From the NCBI RefSeq assembly GCF_900111895.1, contig NZ_FOKB01000001.1, positions 1,174,363 through 1,238,362 of the forward strand: 64,000 bases of DNA, in the 5' to 3' direction. Position 1 is the first letter of the stretch. Each line of letters begins with the position of its first letter. The notes below the pieces were generated by a model. The model was given only the letters and a program-made list of their open reading frames with translations. It was not told the origin of the DNA and did not search any database. The DNA comes from Pseudomonas simiae. Lineage in GTDB: Bacteria; Pseudomonadota; Gammaproteobacteria; Pseudomonadales; Pseudomonadaceae. Positions 44,330 through 54,015 of the stretch are shown here, one piece after another. Made by a program: the position numbers and the translations under genes.

Positions 44330-44772
44330 ATGTTGACCAGGCCACAACGCAAGCACGGGCCCAAGGCGGAGATGAACGTGGTGCCTTACATCGACGTGAT
44401 GCTGGTGCTGCTGGTGATCTTCATGGTCACCGCCCCGATGTTGACCCAGGGCGTGAAAATCGAGCTGCCCAAGGTCGCCGCCGAGGCACTGGCGAGCGAC
44501 ACGCGCCAGCAGATCCTCACGCTGTCGGTCAAGGCTGACGGCGGCTACTACTGGAACCTGGGCGGCGAACTCGACACCACGCACCAGACCGACAGCGCCG
44601 TGACCCTGGATGAAATGGGCGCCAAAGTCACGCAGGTGGTGGCGGCGCGCAGCGACACCCAGGTGTACATCCGCGCCGATGACAACGCCGGATACGGCAA
44701 GGTCGTGGCGGCCATGGCGGTGTTGCAGAAGGGTGGTGTAAGCAACCTGGGGCTGGTGACCGAGGCCCCGCA

Positions 44773-44776
<4 letters not shown>
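44330..44776 (+). CDS. TolR/ExbD-family stator subunit
   Basis: This 148-residue protein has a single N-terminal membrane helix carrying the essential aspartate (VPYIDVMLVLLVIF, D22), followed by a periplasmic domain ending SNLGLVTE. The pattern PMLTQGVKIELPK is TolR-like. It starts 15 bases after the TolQ/ExbB-like gene, and its stop overlaps the next start (ATGA), so all three components of the energising complex are translationally linked. Confidence 0.9.
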
Positions 44777-45564
<788 letters not shown>

Positions 45565-45769
45565 TCCTAGATTTTTACCGCGTTAGGCGTTGGCGAGATT
45601 CGCCAGTTCGGAGCTCGCCGCATACCGCTCCAGATCTCATTGCGGCTGTTGGTGGAAATCGCCGACGTACGCGGCGACAACCTCACGCTCGGGTGGGTAT
45701 ACAAAGGATGCCCATCCCGCAACGCCTCGTGATTCAGCAACCCGCCCCGCGCGATCTGGCTCACCGGGC

Positions 45770-46948
45770 TCACGTACGTTCCTTCTGGCGTTGGACGAAG
45801 ACGGCTTTGCCGATGCCTTGCAATACGGCGTCGTTCTGTGGGGTGTGTACGCGGCTGCACAGCACGTCGCGGTAATGCCGTTGCAACGGACTATGGCGCG
45901 ACAGGCCGGGGTTGCCCGAGGCTTCGATGGCCAGCTCCACGGCGCGGATGGCGTTGTGGGTCACCAGGTATTTCAACTGCGCCGCGTTGGCGGCTGGCGT
46001 GTGACCTTCGGCGGCAGCGTCAAGCAGGCTGCGGTTGGCGAACAGCAGGGTGTCGATATGGCCGACGGTTTCCTGGAACCGCGGCAAGGTCGACAGCGCA
46101 GCACCAAGGTTGGACGGCGTACGCGCTTCCAACCAGTTCACCAGCCAGTCCCGCGCAGCCTGGGCCACGGCGTCGTATACCGAGGACAGCAACACCGACA
46201 TCCACAGCAAGCCTTCGCCATCCAGCTCCGGCGTCGGCGCGCTCCACGGGCTGACGCTGACGGCATGGTCCAGCGGCACCAACACGTTGTCGAGCACCAC
46301 TTCATGGCTGCACGTAGCCCGCATGCCCAGGTGGTCCCACGTGTCGATGATGGTCACGCCGGGACTGTCTTTGGGCACCAACCAGGCGCCCACCAGTGGG
46401 TCGGCATCATCACTGCGGCCCCACACGCTGAGCCAGCTCAGGCCGTGGCTGCCGGTGGAGTAGACCTTGCGGCCGCTGATGCGCCAGCCCTCGGCGGTGC
46501 GTATCGCGGTGGTCGCCGGCAGACCGCCGCGGGCCGGGGTGCCAAGGTCAGGTTCGACACGCAGGGCGTTGATCAAGGCGCCGTTGCGCACGGCGTCTTC
46601 GGCCACTTGCGTGCGCAGGTGGGCGGGCCAGGTCTTGCTGTCTTGCAGGCGCGTGTGTTGCAAGTACTGCATCACCAGGATCAGCGCCGTGGACGGTTCG
46701 CCCTTGGCGATCGCACTGATGGCCTTGCGCGCCTGGAGCAGGCTGGCACCGCCGCCGCCAAAAGCCTTGGGCACGGTGAGGGCGACCAGGCCATGTTGGT
46801 GCAGCAACTGGAAGTTGGCGTGGGGAAAGGCGCCGCTCTCGTCGTAGAGGTGCGCGGTGCTGGCCAGCTCGACGGTGAGGCGTTCGAGCAGGGCTTCGAA
46901 GTGGGCGACTTCCACGGAGCGTAGGGCAGGGTGCGAGGATTGGCTCAT
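45770..46948 (-). CDS. acyl-CoA-dehydrogenase-family flavoprotein, possibly a DszC/SfnB-like monooxygenase
   Basis: This 392-residue protein has the acyl-CoA dehydrogenase fold: an N-terminal helical domain (1-110), a central beta domain (GWRISGRKVYSTGSHGLSWL; DNVLVPLDHAV) and a C-terminal helical domain (RDWLVNWLEARTPSNLG). In sulfur-acquisition clusters members of this fold act as FMNH2-dependent monooxygenases (DszC, SfnB) rather than dehydrogenases. Here it follows an SsuA-type binding protein and a tiny ORF, supporting the sulfur reading. The ATG overlaps the stop of the 45-residue ORF. The 205 bases beyond its stop toward 45565 hold no gene that I can support. Confidence 0.85.
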   Translation of the reverse strand: MSQSSHPALRSVEVAHFEALLERLTVELASTAHLYDESGAFPHANFQLLHQHGLVALTVPKAFGGGGASLLQARKAISAIAKGEPSTALILVMQYLQHTRLQDSKTWPAHLRTQVAEDAVRNGALINALRVEPDLGTPARGGLPATTAIRTAEGWRISGRKVYSTGSHGLSWLSVWGRSDDADPLVGAWLVPKDSPGVTIIDTWDHLGMRATCSHEVVLDNVLVPLDHAVSVSPWSAPTPELDGEGLLWMSVLLSSVYDAVAQAARDWLVNWLEARTPSNLGAALSTLPRFQETVGHIDTLLFANRSLLDAAAEGHTPAANAAQLKYLVTHNAIRAVELAIEASGNPGLSRHSPLQRHYRDVLCSRVHTPQNDAVLQGIGKAVFVQRQKERT

Positions 46949-47082
46949 GCCAGCGCCTGCTGCTGCGCTTCCACCTCGGCGGCGACGCTGTAGCGGTCGG
47001 AGCCGCCTTTCTGGCTGTTGGAACCCAGGTCACCGAGTTCCGGGAACGGCGCATCCAGTTTCAAATGCCGTGGCTCGCTCAT
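46945..47082 (-). CDS. 45-residue small protein between sulfonate-binding protein and flavoprotein
   Basis: On the minus strand an ATG at 47082 opens a 45-codon frame beginning MSEPRHLKLDAPFPELGDLG and ending EAQQQALA. An AGGAG ribosome-binding site lies six bases upstream. The stop overlaps the flavoprotein's start (ATGA), and the preceding binding-protein stop is 13 bases away, so it fits the operon exactly. There is no signal peptide or membrane segment. I know no homologue. The placement and coupling argue that it is translated; it may be a short accessory protein or a decayed relic that keeps the coupling. Confidence 0.6.
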   Translation of the reverse strand: MSEPRHLKLDAPFPELGDLGSNSQKGGSDRYSVAAEVEAQQQALA

Positions 47083-47095
47083 GTTCTGCTCCTAT

Positions 47096-48070
47096 TTAGC
47101 GCGATGCTTGGGAAAGGGGGACACGCTTGGCGTTGAAGCTCTTGTCGAAGCCCTGAGACACGTCGATGTGCTTGAGCAACAGGCCCTCTTTTTGGTAGGT
47201 GTCAGCGGTTGTTTGCAGGCCGCTGATAACCGCATCGTCGATGGCGACCGGTGTCAGGTGGGTGTCCTTGGCCACTTCGACATGCACATCCAGCGGCAGG
47301 CCGGTGATCTTGGCCTGGGCGGCCGCGTATTCATGAGGGTGCACGTTGGCCCAGGCATAAGCGCGGTCGACGCGGGCGACAAAGTCATCCAGTTGCGGGC
47401 GCTTGTCGGCGATGGCTTGGCGGGTGGCCGCGAGGTACAGGTGATTGCTCAACAGCTTGTTGCCACTGATCAGCACGCGGGCCTGGCTTTGCGAGGTGAC
47501 CACCGTGGTGTACGGGTCCCAGGTGGCCCAGGCGTCGGCAGTACCGTTATCCAGCACCAGGCGCGATTCGCTTGGTAGCAGGAAAATGAACTGCACATCC
47601 TGGGTGGTCAAGCCGGCGGTGGCCAGGGCCTTGATCGCCAGGTAATGGCCGATGGAGCCGCGCCCGGTGACGATCTTCTTGCCCTTGAGGTCGGCGACGG
47701 TCTTGATCGGTGAGTTCCTGGGGACCACCAGGGCGGTGGTGTTACGCCCCTCAGCGTGAATGATGCTGACCACCTTGAGCGACGCACCGGCACCCAGGGC
47801 GAACACGTAGGGCGCATCACCAAGGGCGCCGATGTCTACGGCCCCGGCATTCAAGGCTTCGCCCAGGGGTGAGGCGGAGGGGAACTCCGCCCAGCGAATG
47901 TCGTAGGGCACGTTTTCCGATTCGCCGGAAGCTTCCAGCAGCGCCTTGATGGTGGATTTCTGATTGGCTACGCGCAGCGGTTGCAGGTCGGCGGCGTGGC
48001 TGCTGCCGATCAGGCCGAAGGCGAGTGCGGTGCCCAGGAGCAGGCGCTTGAAGGGGGTGGTAAAGACCAT
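47096..48070 (-). CDS. SsuA-like aliphatic sulfonate ABC binding protein
   Basis: This 324-residue periplasmic protein has a signal peptide (residues 1-27, SSHAAD). The SsuA-type core reads LRVANQKSTIKALLEASG, WAEFPSASPLGEALNAG, DLKGKKIVTGRGSIGHYLA and NGTADAWATWDPYTTVV. It is the first gene of an operon with the 45-residue ORF and the flavoprotein; no permease or ATPase accompanies it. An AT-rich promoter region lies at 48071-48260. Confidence 0.9.
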   Translation of the reverse strand: MVFTTPFKRLLLGTALAFGLIGSSHAADLQPLRVANQKSTIKALLEASGESENVPYDIRWAEFPSASPLGEALNAGAVDIGALGDAPYVFALGAGASLKVVSIIHAEGRNTTALVVPRNSPIKTVADLKGKKIVTGRGSIGHYLAIKALATAGLTTQDVQFIFLLPSESRLVLDNGTADAWATWDPYTTVVTSQSQARVLISGNKLLSNHLYLAATRQAIADKRPQLDDFVARVDRAYAWANVHPHEYAAAQAKITGLPLDVHVEVAKDTHLTPVAIDDAVISGLQTTADTYQKEGLLLKHIDVSQGFDKSFNAKRVPLSQASR

Positions 48071-48477
48071 GGAATGCAGGCTCCAGGCAGATCAAGAAAA
48101 GGTTCGTTTACCTCCGCCTGGAGAAGGGGTCGGTGCATGGGTTAACGTTATGCCTATAAAAACTGGCTGTGAAGTTCTTTTTGGTTATATTGTAATTATG
48201 AAAATAAATGATTAAGTGGAAGAATATTATTCTCTAACCGTATTTTTTTGGTGTGATTCGGGTCAGGGTCAGGTTGCCCTACAGGCCCCGATAATGGGTG
48301 TCGCCCCGTTCGTTCAGCAAGCATGCATAGTCGTCGCCCACGCCCGGTAAAAGGGGACGCGTTGATGTCATGGCGACGCCCTGTAGGAGCGAGCTTGCTC
48401 GCGAAAACCGTCAACGAAAACGCGGGCATCCGGATTAAAGCCTGCGCCGCGTGTGGGTGCAGGCAGCTTGGGGGATT
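48071..48477. other. intergenic region with AT-rich promoter and a single REP palindrome
   Basis: These 407 bases contain no defensible gene. Positions 48160-48260 are AT-rich and should hold the promoter of the binding-protein operon, including the motif TCTCTAACCG at 48231-48240. A single REP-like palindrome (GCGAGCTTGCTCGC, 48389-48402, within TGTAGGAGCGAGCTTGCTCG) lies about 75 bases beyond the stop of the rhodanese gene and may end its transcript. Confidence 0.6.
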
Positions 48478-50061
48478 TCAGATCACATAGAAACCATGGG
48501 TGCCGTCGCGGGCCAGTTGGTCGACCAGGCCGAATTCCCAATCCAGATACGCCTGCATGGCTTCCTTGGGATTGTCGGTGCCTTCGTACGGACGGCGGTA
48601 GCGGTCGATGCGCGGTGAGGCCAGGTGAGTTTCACCTTCTTCGAGTGGCAGTTGCGCGTCGATCCAGCCGGCGGTGCCGCCTTGCAGCAGGAACACGGGC
48701 TTGCCGGTGATGGCTTCGACTTCAGCTACCGCCAGGCGCGCCAGTTGGCTGCTGCCACACGTCAGCACATAGCGTTGGGCGGTGGGCACCTTGGCCAGGG
48801 CCTGGGGCAGTTGTGCGCGCAGGGCCCACCAGGCACCGGGGACGTGGCGCTTCACGTAGTTGGCGCTGGCAGTGAAGTCCAGTACCACGGTGTCGCCATG
48901 GGCCTGCCATTCGGCGAGGGTATGGGGGCTGATCAGTTCGGCCTGGGGCGGTGCCGGCACTGGTGCGACCCAGGCGCCTTTCTCGCTGAATTGCGCGGGC
49001 TGCAGGTTATCCAGCACGTACACTTCCCAACCCAGTTGGGCCAGCCAGGAGGCGGACATGTTTGCGCGCACGCCGTCGTCATCCGCCAACACCAACCGTG
49101 CGCCACGCACGCTGGCGACGTGGTCGGTTTCCTGCACCAACTGACCGCCTGGCGTGGAGCGCGCGCCCTGCAGATGCCCGGCGTCAAATTCTTCCGGAGT
49201 ACGTACGTCGAACAGGTACGTCGTACGTTTCTGCTCCCGCTGCCAGGCGTGCAGATCGGCCAGAGTGGCACGGCCGACGCGAGCCTTGTCGGCAACCCGA
49301 CGCGCATCGGTAGCGGCGAGCTGGCGGTGCTCTTCCGCGGTCGGCGCAAAGCGGCGCGACTGGCCGTGTGCGAGCGTCTGCCCGGCCAGTGTCCAGCCAA
49401 TGGTGCCGTTGCGCAGCGCCGAGACGGGGTTGGCCACGCCGGCATTGATCAGCGACTGGGTGCCGATAATGCTGCGGGTGCGCCCGGCGCAGTTAACGAT
49501 GATGCGGGTGGCCGGGTCCGGCGCCAGTTCGCGGGCGCGCAACACTAACTCGGCACCGGGCACGCTGATGCCGGTGGGAATGCTCATGGTCTGGTATTCG
49601 TCAAAGCGCCGCGCGTCGAGCACCACCACATCGGCCTGGCTGTCGAGCAGGGCCTGCACTTCTTCGGCGGCCAGTGACGGCGTGTGTCGTTCGCTCTCCA
49701 CCAGTTCGCCAAATGCCTTGCTCGGCACGTTTACGTCGATGAACAGCTCGCCACCGGCGTTGCGCCAACCGTCCAACCCACCTTCCAGCAGGCTGACCCG
49801 GGTGTAGCCCAACTCGCCCAGGCGCTCGGCAGCACGGACAGCCAGGCCTTCGCCGTTGTCGTAGACGGTGACCTCGGTATCGCGCCGCGGGATGCGTGAA
49901 TACACCTCCAGTTCCAGTTTCGACAGCGGAATGTTCGCGGCAAACAACGGATGGGATTCGGCGAACGGCGCTTCTTCGCGCACGTCGACCAGGGCGACTT
50001 CTTCACGGTCCAACAGGGCCTGGCGAATCTGCGCAAAGCTGCGGGTCGATACGGGGGTCAT
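48478..50061 (-). CDS. protein of four tandem rhodanese domains
   Basis: This 527-residue sulfurtransferase-like protein has four rhodanese folds at about residues 5-105, 130-235, 260-365 and 375-475. The position of the catalytic cysteine alternates: D68 in domain 1 (VTVYDNGEG), C191 in domain 2 (IVNCAGRTRS), D327 in domain 3 (LVLADDDGVRA) and C435 in domain 4 (LTCGSSQLAR). It thus looks like two copies of an inactive-active pair. It follows the cysteine dioxygenase gene with an ATGA overlap, so it probably handles sulfane or sulfite sulfur released from cysteine oxidation. The C-terminal 50 residues (IDRYRRPYEGTDN) are an extra tail. Confidence 0.9.
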   Translation of the reverse strand: MTPVSTRSFAQIRQALLDREEVALVDVREEAPFAESHPLFAANIPLSKLELEVYSRIPRRDTEVTVYDNGEGLAVRAAERLGELGYTRVSLLEGGLDGWRNAGGELFIDVNVPSKAFGELVESERHTPSLAAEEVQALLDSQADVVVLDARRFDEYQTMSIPTGISVPGAELVLRARELAPDPATRIIVNCAGRTRSIIGTQSLINAGVANPVSALRNGTIGWTLAGQTLAHGQSRRFAPTAEEHRQLAATDARRVADKARVGRATLADLHAWQREQKRTTYLFDVRTPEEFDAGHLQGARSTPGGQLVQETDHVASVRGARLVLADDDGVRANMSASWLAQLGWEVYVLDNLQPAQFSEKGAWVAPVPAPPQAELISPHTLAEWQAHGDTVVLDFTASANYVKRHVPGAWWALRAQLPQALAKVPTAQRYVLTCGSSQLARLAVAEVEAITGKPVFLLQGGTAGWIDAQLPLEEGETHLASPRIDRYRRPYEGTDNPKEAMQAYLDWEFGLVDQLARDGTHGFYVI

Positions 50062-50669
50062 AGGGCAGGGCTCTTTTCTTTGGACAAATCCCAGATATTC
50101 GGGAGGAAGGCGTTGGAATAACCGGAGATAAACAGTTTCTCGCTGCCGTCGGGCTGGTACACCGCGCGGCGCACCGCACCGATATTGGCGCCGTACACGT
50201 GGATGCTGATCGACACCTGGTCGCTGTGGGCGTTGCTCACCTGGTGAATGTCACCGACCTTGGGCGACACAGCCTCGACTTGGCCCGGCACCAACCGGAC
50301 CGGCTTGCCATCGGCAATCAGGCTGCCATCGGGGGCGCGTTCGAACCCTTGGGAGAACTCCGAGCCGCGCAGCATCCCGATCAATCCCCATACCCGGTGG
50401 TCGTGGATCGGCGTGCTTTGTCCTGGTCCCCAGACAAAACTGACGATGCTGAAGCGCTGGCGCGAGTCGGCATGCAGCAGGAATTGTTGATAGCGCTCGG
50501 GATCGGGTTGGGCGAACTCATCGGGGAGCCAGTCATCATGGCTGACCAGTTGCGCCAGCAACTTGCCGCCACGGTGCAGCAGGTCGCCCTCGCGTGGATT
50601 GCCGTCGATCAATTCCGCCAGGGCGCCTATGAAGGCTCTAAGTCTCTCGGGGTGTCGGGCCTGGGTCAT
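50058..50669 (-). CDS. cysteine dioxygenase-family thiol dioxygenase
   Basis: This 203-residue cupin has a predicted three-histidine iron site (H89 and H91 in TPIHDHRVWG, H142 in GDIHQVSNA), as in cysteine dioxygenases and 3-mercaptopropionate dioxygenases. It would oxidise a thiol to a sulfinate in the cytoplasm. Its stop overlaps the rhodanese start, forming a two-gene operon divergent from the LysR gene at 50887. The 217-base gap between them is AT-rich and carries TTTAGAACCG at 50769-50778. Confidence 0.9.
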   Translation of the reverse strand: MTQARHPERLRAFIGALAELIDGNPREGDLLHRGGKLLAQLVSHDDWLPDEFAQPDPERYQQFLLHADSRQRFSIVSFVWGPGQSTPIHDHRVWGLIGMLRGSEFSQGFERAPDGSLIADGKPVRLVPGQVEAVSPKVGDIHQVSNAHSDQVSISIHVYGANIGAVRRAVYQPDGSEKLFISGYSNAFLPNIWDLSKEKSPAL

Positions 50670-50886
50670 GACAATTCCATCGTGTGGTCGGTAATGATGG
50701 GTTTATCTAAGCATAATGTTTATTGTTAATATGCTATTTTTTAATGATTAGCTTATAGCCGAAGGTAATTTAGAACCGATCTGAATAGTGTAAGACGTTA
50801 TCGATCACAGCGCGGGCTATCCAGACTTCGTTCCTGCAACTATGCTTCCCACACATCTTAATGACTGTTCTCTATGTGCGGCCCAA

Positions 50887-51792
50887 ATGAAAATTGACGA
50901 TATCGATGCCTTTGTCGAAGTGATTCGTTGCCAGTCCATCAGCCATGCCGCCGAGTCGTTGCAGCTGACCCAGCCGGCTATCACTCGCCGGGTGCAGAAC
51001 TTCGAGCAGGCGCTGGGGGTGGAGCTATTCGACCGCAATACCAAACCTCTCAAGCCTACGCTGATCGGCACCCGGGTCTACGAGCAGTGCCGGTTGATCC
51101 TGCGCGAGATGGACGCCCTGCGTGAACTGGTGGCCACTGACGCACCCCCCACCGGCCTGTTGCGCCTGGGTGTGCCGCAGACCATAGGTGATGTGGTGCT
51201 GCTGGACGCGCTCAAACACCTGCGTACGGAGTATCCGGACCTGCGCGCCCAGGTCGCTACGGGCTGGGGCAGCCAATTGGTGGGCAAGATCGAGCGCGGC
51301 GAGTTGGATGCGGCGGCGGCACTGTTCCCGGCGGGCAAGATCTTCCCGGACAACATCGTCGGCGAGTCGATCGGCAAGATGGAGCTGGTGGTGGTCTGCG
51401 CCAAGGCGCAACTGCCGAAGAAGCCCTGCAAACTGGCGGATGTGTACCAGAACGGCTGGATTCTCAATCCGGATGGCTGCGGTTTCCGCGCGGGGTTGCA
51501 GCGGACCTTGTCCGATCAGGGGCTGGCATTGCGGGTGAACCTGGAGACGTTTGGCACTGAGCTACAACTGGGGTTGGTGGCGGACGGCCTGGGCCTTGGC
51601 CTGGTACCACGCCCGTTGTTGGAGCGCAGTGTGCACCGTGAGCAACTGGCGGTGATGCCGCTCAAGGATTTCAAGCCGGTGATGGATCTGTGGCTGATCT
51701 ATCCGCACTTCCTGGGCAACCTGCAAGGGCCGGTGGATGCGTTTGGCAAGTTAGTGGCTGCCTCGTTGCACCCGATCAAGCATGCAGCTTGA
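50887..51792 (+). CDS. LysR-family regulator, probable controller of the thiol dioxygenase operon
   Basis: This 301-residue LysR protein has an N-terminal helix-turn-helix (MKIDDIDAFVEVIRCQSISH, LTQPAITRRVQNFEQALG) and an effector domain from about residue 90. I chose ATG 50887 because it begins at the standard LysR N-terminus; an upstream ATG at 50842 adds only 15 unlikely residues. It is divergent from the cysteine dioxygenase-rhodanese operon and upstream of the aldolase gene at 51900. CysB-like sulfur regulation is possible but not shown. Confidence 0.9.
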   Translation: MKIDDIDAFVEVIRCQSISHAAESLQLTQPAITRRVQNFEQALGVELFDRNTKPLKPTLIGTRVYEQCRLILREMDALRELVATDAPPTGLLRLGVPQTIGDVVLLDALKHLRTEYPDLRAQVATGWGSQLVGKIERGELDAAAALFPAGKIFPDNIVGESIGKMELVVVCAKAQLPKKPCKLADVYQNGWILNPDGCGFRAGLQRTLSDQGLALRVNLETFGTELQLGLVADGLGLGLVPRPLLERSVHREQLAVMPLKDFKPVMDLWLIYPHFLGNLQGPVDAFGKLVAASLHPIKHAA

Positions 51793-51899
51793 TATAAAAA
51801 ATAATAATAATTAGCTTAGATTAAAATGTGCTTTTTATTATTTTTTTGCATCCCATAGGCTTGCCTGGAAGTCCTTAAGGCCATCCAGGAAGTTTTGCC

Positions 51900-52694
51900 A
51901 TGAGCAGCGTCACCTCGATTTCCAGCGTTTCCAACCCTGTTCGCCAGCGCGTCACTGCGGAAGAATGGGAGGTGCGCGTCAAACTGGCCGCCGCCTATCG
52001 CCTGGCGGCGTTGTACAAGTGGACCGATCACATCTACACCCACTTCTCCGCTCGCGTGCCGGGCCCGGACGCGCATTTCCTGATCAATGCATTTGGGTTG
52101 TTGTTCGATGAAATCAATGCGTCCAACCTGGTCAAGGTCGACCTCGACGGCACTATCGTCGACGACCCTACCGGCCTTGGCATCAACTACGCCGGCTATG
52201 TGATCCACAGCGCCATCCACGGCGCACGCCACGACCTGCAAGCGGTGCTGCACACCCACACCCGAGACGGTATTGCGGTGTCGGCGCAAAAAGACGGCCT
52301 GTTGCCGATTTCCCAGCATTCCATTGGTTTCTCCGGGCGTGTGGCGTACCACGGCTATGAAGGCATTGCCCTCGACCTGGACGAGCGCGAGCGATTAGTC
52401 GCGGACTTGGGCGACAAAAGTGTGATGATCCTGCGTAATCATGGGTTGTTGACCGCCGGCGTTAGCGTAGAGCATGCGTTTCAGCAACTGCAGCAACTGG
52501 AGCGGGCCTGCAATATCCAGATCGCAGCCCAGGCAGCGGGGAATGCGGCGTTGATTTTCCCCCCAGTGGACGTGGTGGAGAAGGTCGAGCAACAGGCCAA
52601 GGCGAACGCCAGCGGCGAAGGACCGGGCGTGGCGCGGCATTGGAATGCGTTGATTCGGCAGTTGGAGCGCAGTGATACCGACTACAAGAACTGA
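51900..52694 (+). CDS. class II aldolase/adducin-family protein
   Basis: This 264-residue zinc aldolase-fold protein has metal ligands in HTHTRDGIAV and the downstream ILRNHGLLTAG histidine, with the substrate loop YTHFSARVPG near residue 50. Family members cleave phosphorylated sugars or act as epimerases, but many in pseudomonads are of unknown substrate. The 107 bases upstream (51793-51899) are AT-rich and contain its promoter, so it is transcribed separately from the LysR gene. It converges on the monooxygenase gene with a 39-base gap. Confidence 0.85.
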   Translation: MSSVTSISSVSNPVRQRVTAEEWEVRVKLAAAYRLAALYKWTDHIYTHFSARVPGPDAHFLINAFGLLFDEINASNLVKVDLDGTIVDDPTGLGINYAGYVIHSAIHGARHDLQAVLHTHTRDGIAVSAQKDGLLPISQHSIGFSGRVAYHGYEGIALDLDERERLVADLGDKSVMILRNHGLLTAGVSVEHAFQQLQQLERACNIQIAAQAAGNAALIFPPVDVVEKVEQQAKANASGEGPGVARHWNALIRQLERSDTDYKN

Positions 52695-52733
52695 ACTTTC
52701 CTAAGGGAGCTGGCTGACCAGCTCCCCTATGAA

Positions 52734-53816
52734 TCAAGCCACTTGCTGGGCCTGTTCGCGTTCAGCGATCAGCTGGCGGGTGAGAGGAATCAAGCGCTTG
52801 CCATAGTCGATGGCATCATTCAAAGGATCAAACCCACGAATCAGGAACGTGGTGATCCCCAGGTCGTAGTAATCCACCAATGCCTCCGCGACTTGCTCAG
52901 CCGTGCCCACCAGTGACGTTGAGTTGCCCTGTGCCCCCAGTAGCCCTGCAATCCCCGTCCACAAACGCTTATCCAGCCGCGATCCCTGCGCCGCCGCCGC
53001 GAGCAACCGGCGCGAGCCTTCGTTCGGCGGTTCACGTCGGACAAATCCATTTTTCTCTGCCAGCTCGGTGGCCTGCTGCAAGATGCGGTCGGCCCGTGCC
53101 CACGCCAGTTCTTCGGTCTCGGCAAGGATCGGCCGCAACGAAAGGCTGAAACGAATCGTGCGTCCATGCTTGGCCGCTTCGGCGCGTACCTGGGTCACGA
53201 TCTCGCGCACTTGTTCGTAGGTTTCGCCCCACAGCGCGTACACATCGGCGTGTTTGCCCGCCACTTCGATCGCGGCTTTGGACGCACCGCCAAAATACAA
53301 GGGGATGTGCGGTTGTTGCGGTGACTTCACCGTGGAATGTGCACCTTCGACCTGATAGTAGGTGCCCTTGAAGTCAAAAGGTTGTTCGCTGGTCCATTCC
53401 TGACGCACCACGCTCAGGTATTCATCGGTACGTGCGTAGCGTTCGTCCTTGCCGATGTGGCTGCCATCGGCACGCAATTCGCGGTCGTCACCACCGGTGA
53501 TGATGTGCACTGCCGTGCGCCCGCCGTTGAACACGTCGAGCGTGGCGAATTGGCGCGCCGCCAAGGTAGGCTGGGCGAAACCGGGGCGATGGGCGATGAG
53601 GAATTGAAGTTTTTGCGTCACGCTGGCGGCATGGGAGGCGATCAGCGTGCTGTCCGGGCTGTTGGAGTGAAAGGCCACCAGCGCGCGGTCGAAGCCGGCT
53701 TGTTCGTGAGCGCGGGCCACGGTCTCGATGTAGTCGGGTTGCAGGGTAGGGCCGCTGCGTGGGTGAATTTCGGAAGCGTGATGGCCGCCAATGTAGCCGA
53801 TGAATTCGATGCTCAT
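52734..53816 (-). CDS. SsuD-like FMNH2-dependent alkanesulfonate monooxygenase (LLM class)
   Basis: This 360-residue luciferase-like flavin monooxygenase resembles SsuD (about 380 residues): IEFIGYIGGHHASE, DRALVAFHSNSPDS, FNGGRTAVHIITGGDDREL and the arginine-rich FVRREPPNEGSRR are typical. SsuD converts alkanesulfonates to aldehydes and sulfite with reduced FMN. There is no adjacent SsuE-type reductase. The gene is monocistronic, with an AT-rich upstream region (53817-54015) carrying GGTTCTAACC at 53919-53928. Confidence 0.9.
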   Translation of the reverse strand: MSIEFIGYIGGHHASEIHPRSGPTLQPDYIETVARAHEQAGFDRALVAFHSNSPDSTLIASHAASVTQKLQFLIAHRPGFAQPTLAARQFATLDVFNGGRTAVHIITGGDDRELRADGSHIGKDERYARTDEYLSVVRQEWTSEQPFDFKGTYYQVEGAHSTVKSPQQPHIPLYFGGASKAAIEVAGKHADVYALWGETYEQVREIVTQVRAEAAKHGRTIRFSLSLRPILAETEELAWARADRILQQATELAEKNGFVRREPPNEGSRRLLAAAAQGSRLDKRLWTGIAGLLGAQGNSTSLVGTAEQVAEALVDYYDLGITTFLIRGFDPLNDAIDYGKRLIPLTRQLIAEREQAQQVA

Positions 53817-54015
53817 GGTCTGTCCTGGTTCAGTGCGTGATGGACACCTCCACCGGGCAGGGGGTCGGTTATTCGCCTCTAAAGTAGGGGCCGAAGCCAG
53901 GGCTGTAAAATGCCGATTGGTTCTAACCTAATTATTAAAATGTTGAATCATGGGGGAGTTGATGTATCAGTAATTTGCATCTGTATCCCGCACCGGCAAC
54001 ACCGGTCTCTGAGGC

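Noticed and set aside
45567..45860. 97-codon minus frame next to the TonB-like gene
   Set aside because: There is no ribosome-binding site or recognisable pattern, and it overlaps the flavoprotein's 3' end; it may contain an old remnant but I cannot support a call.
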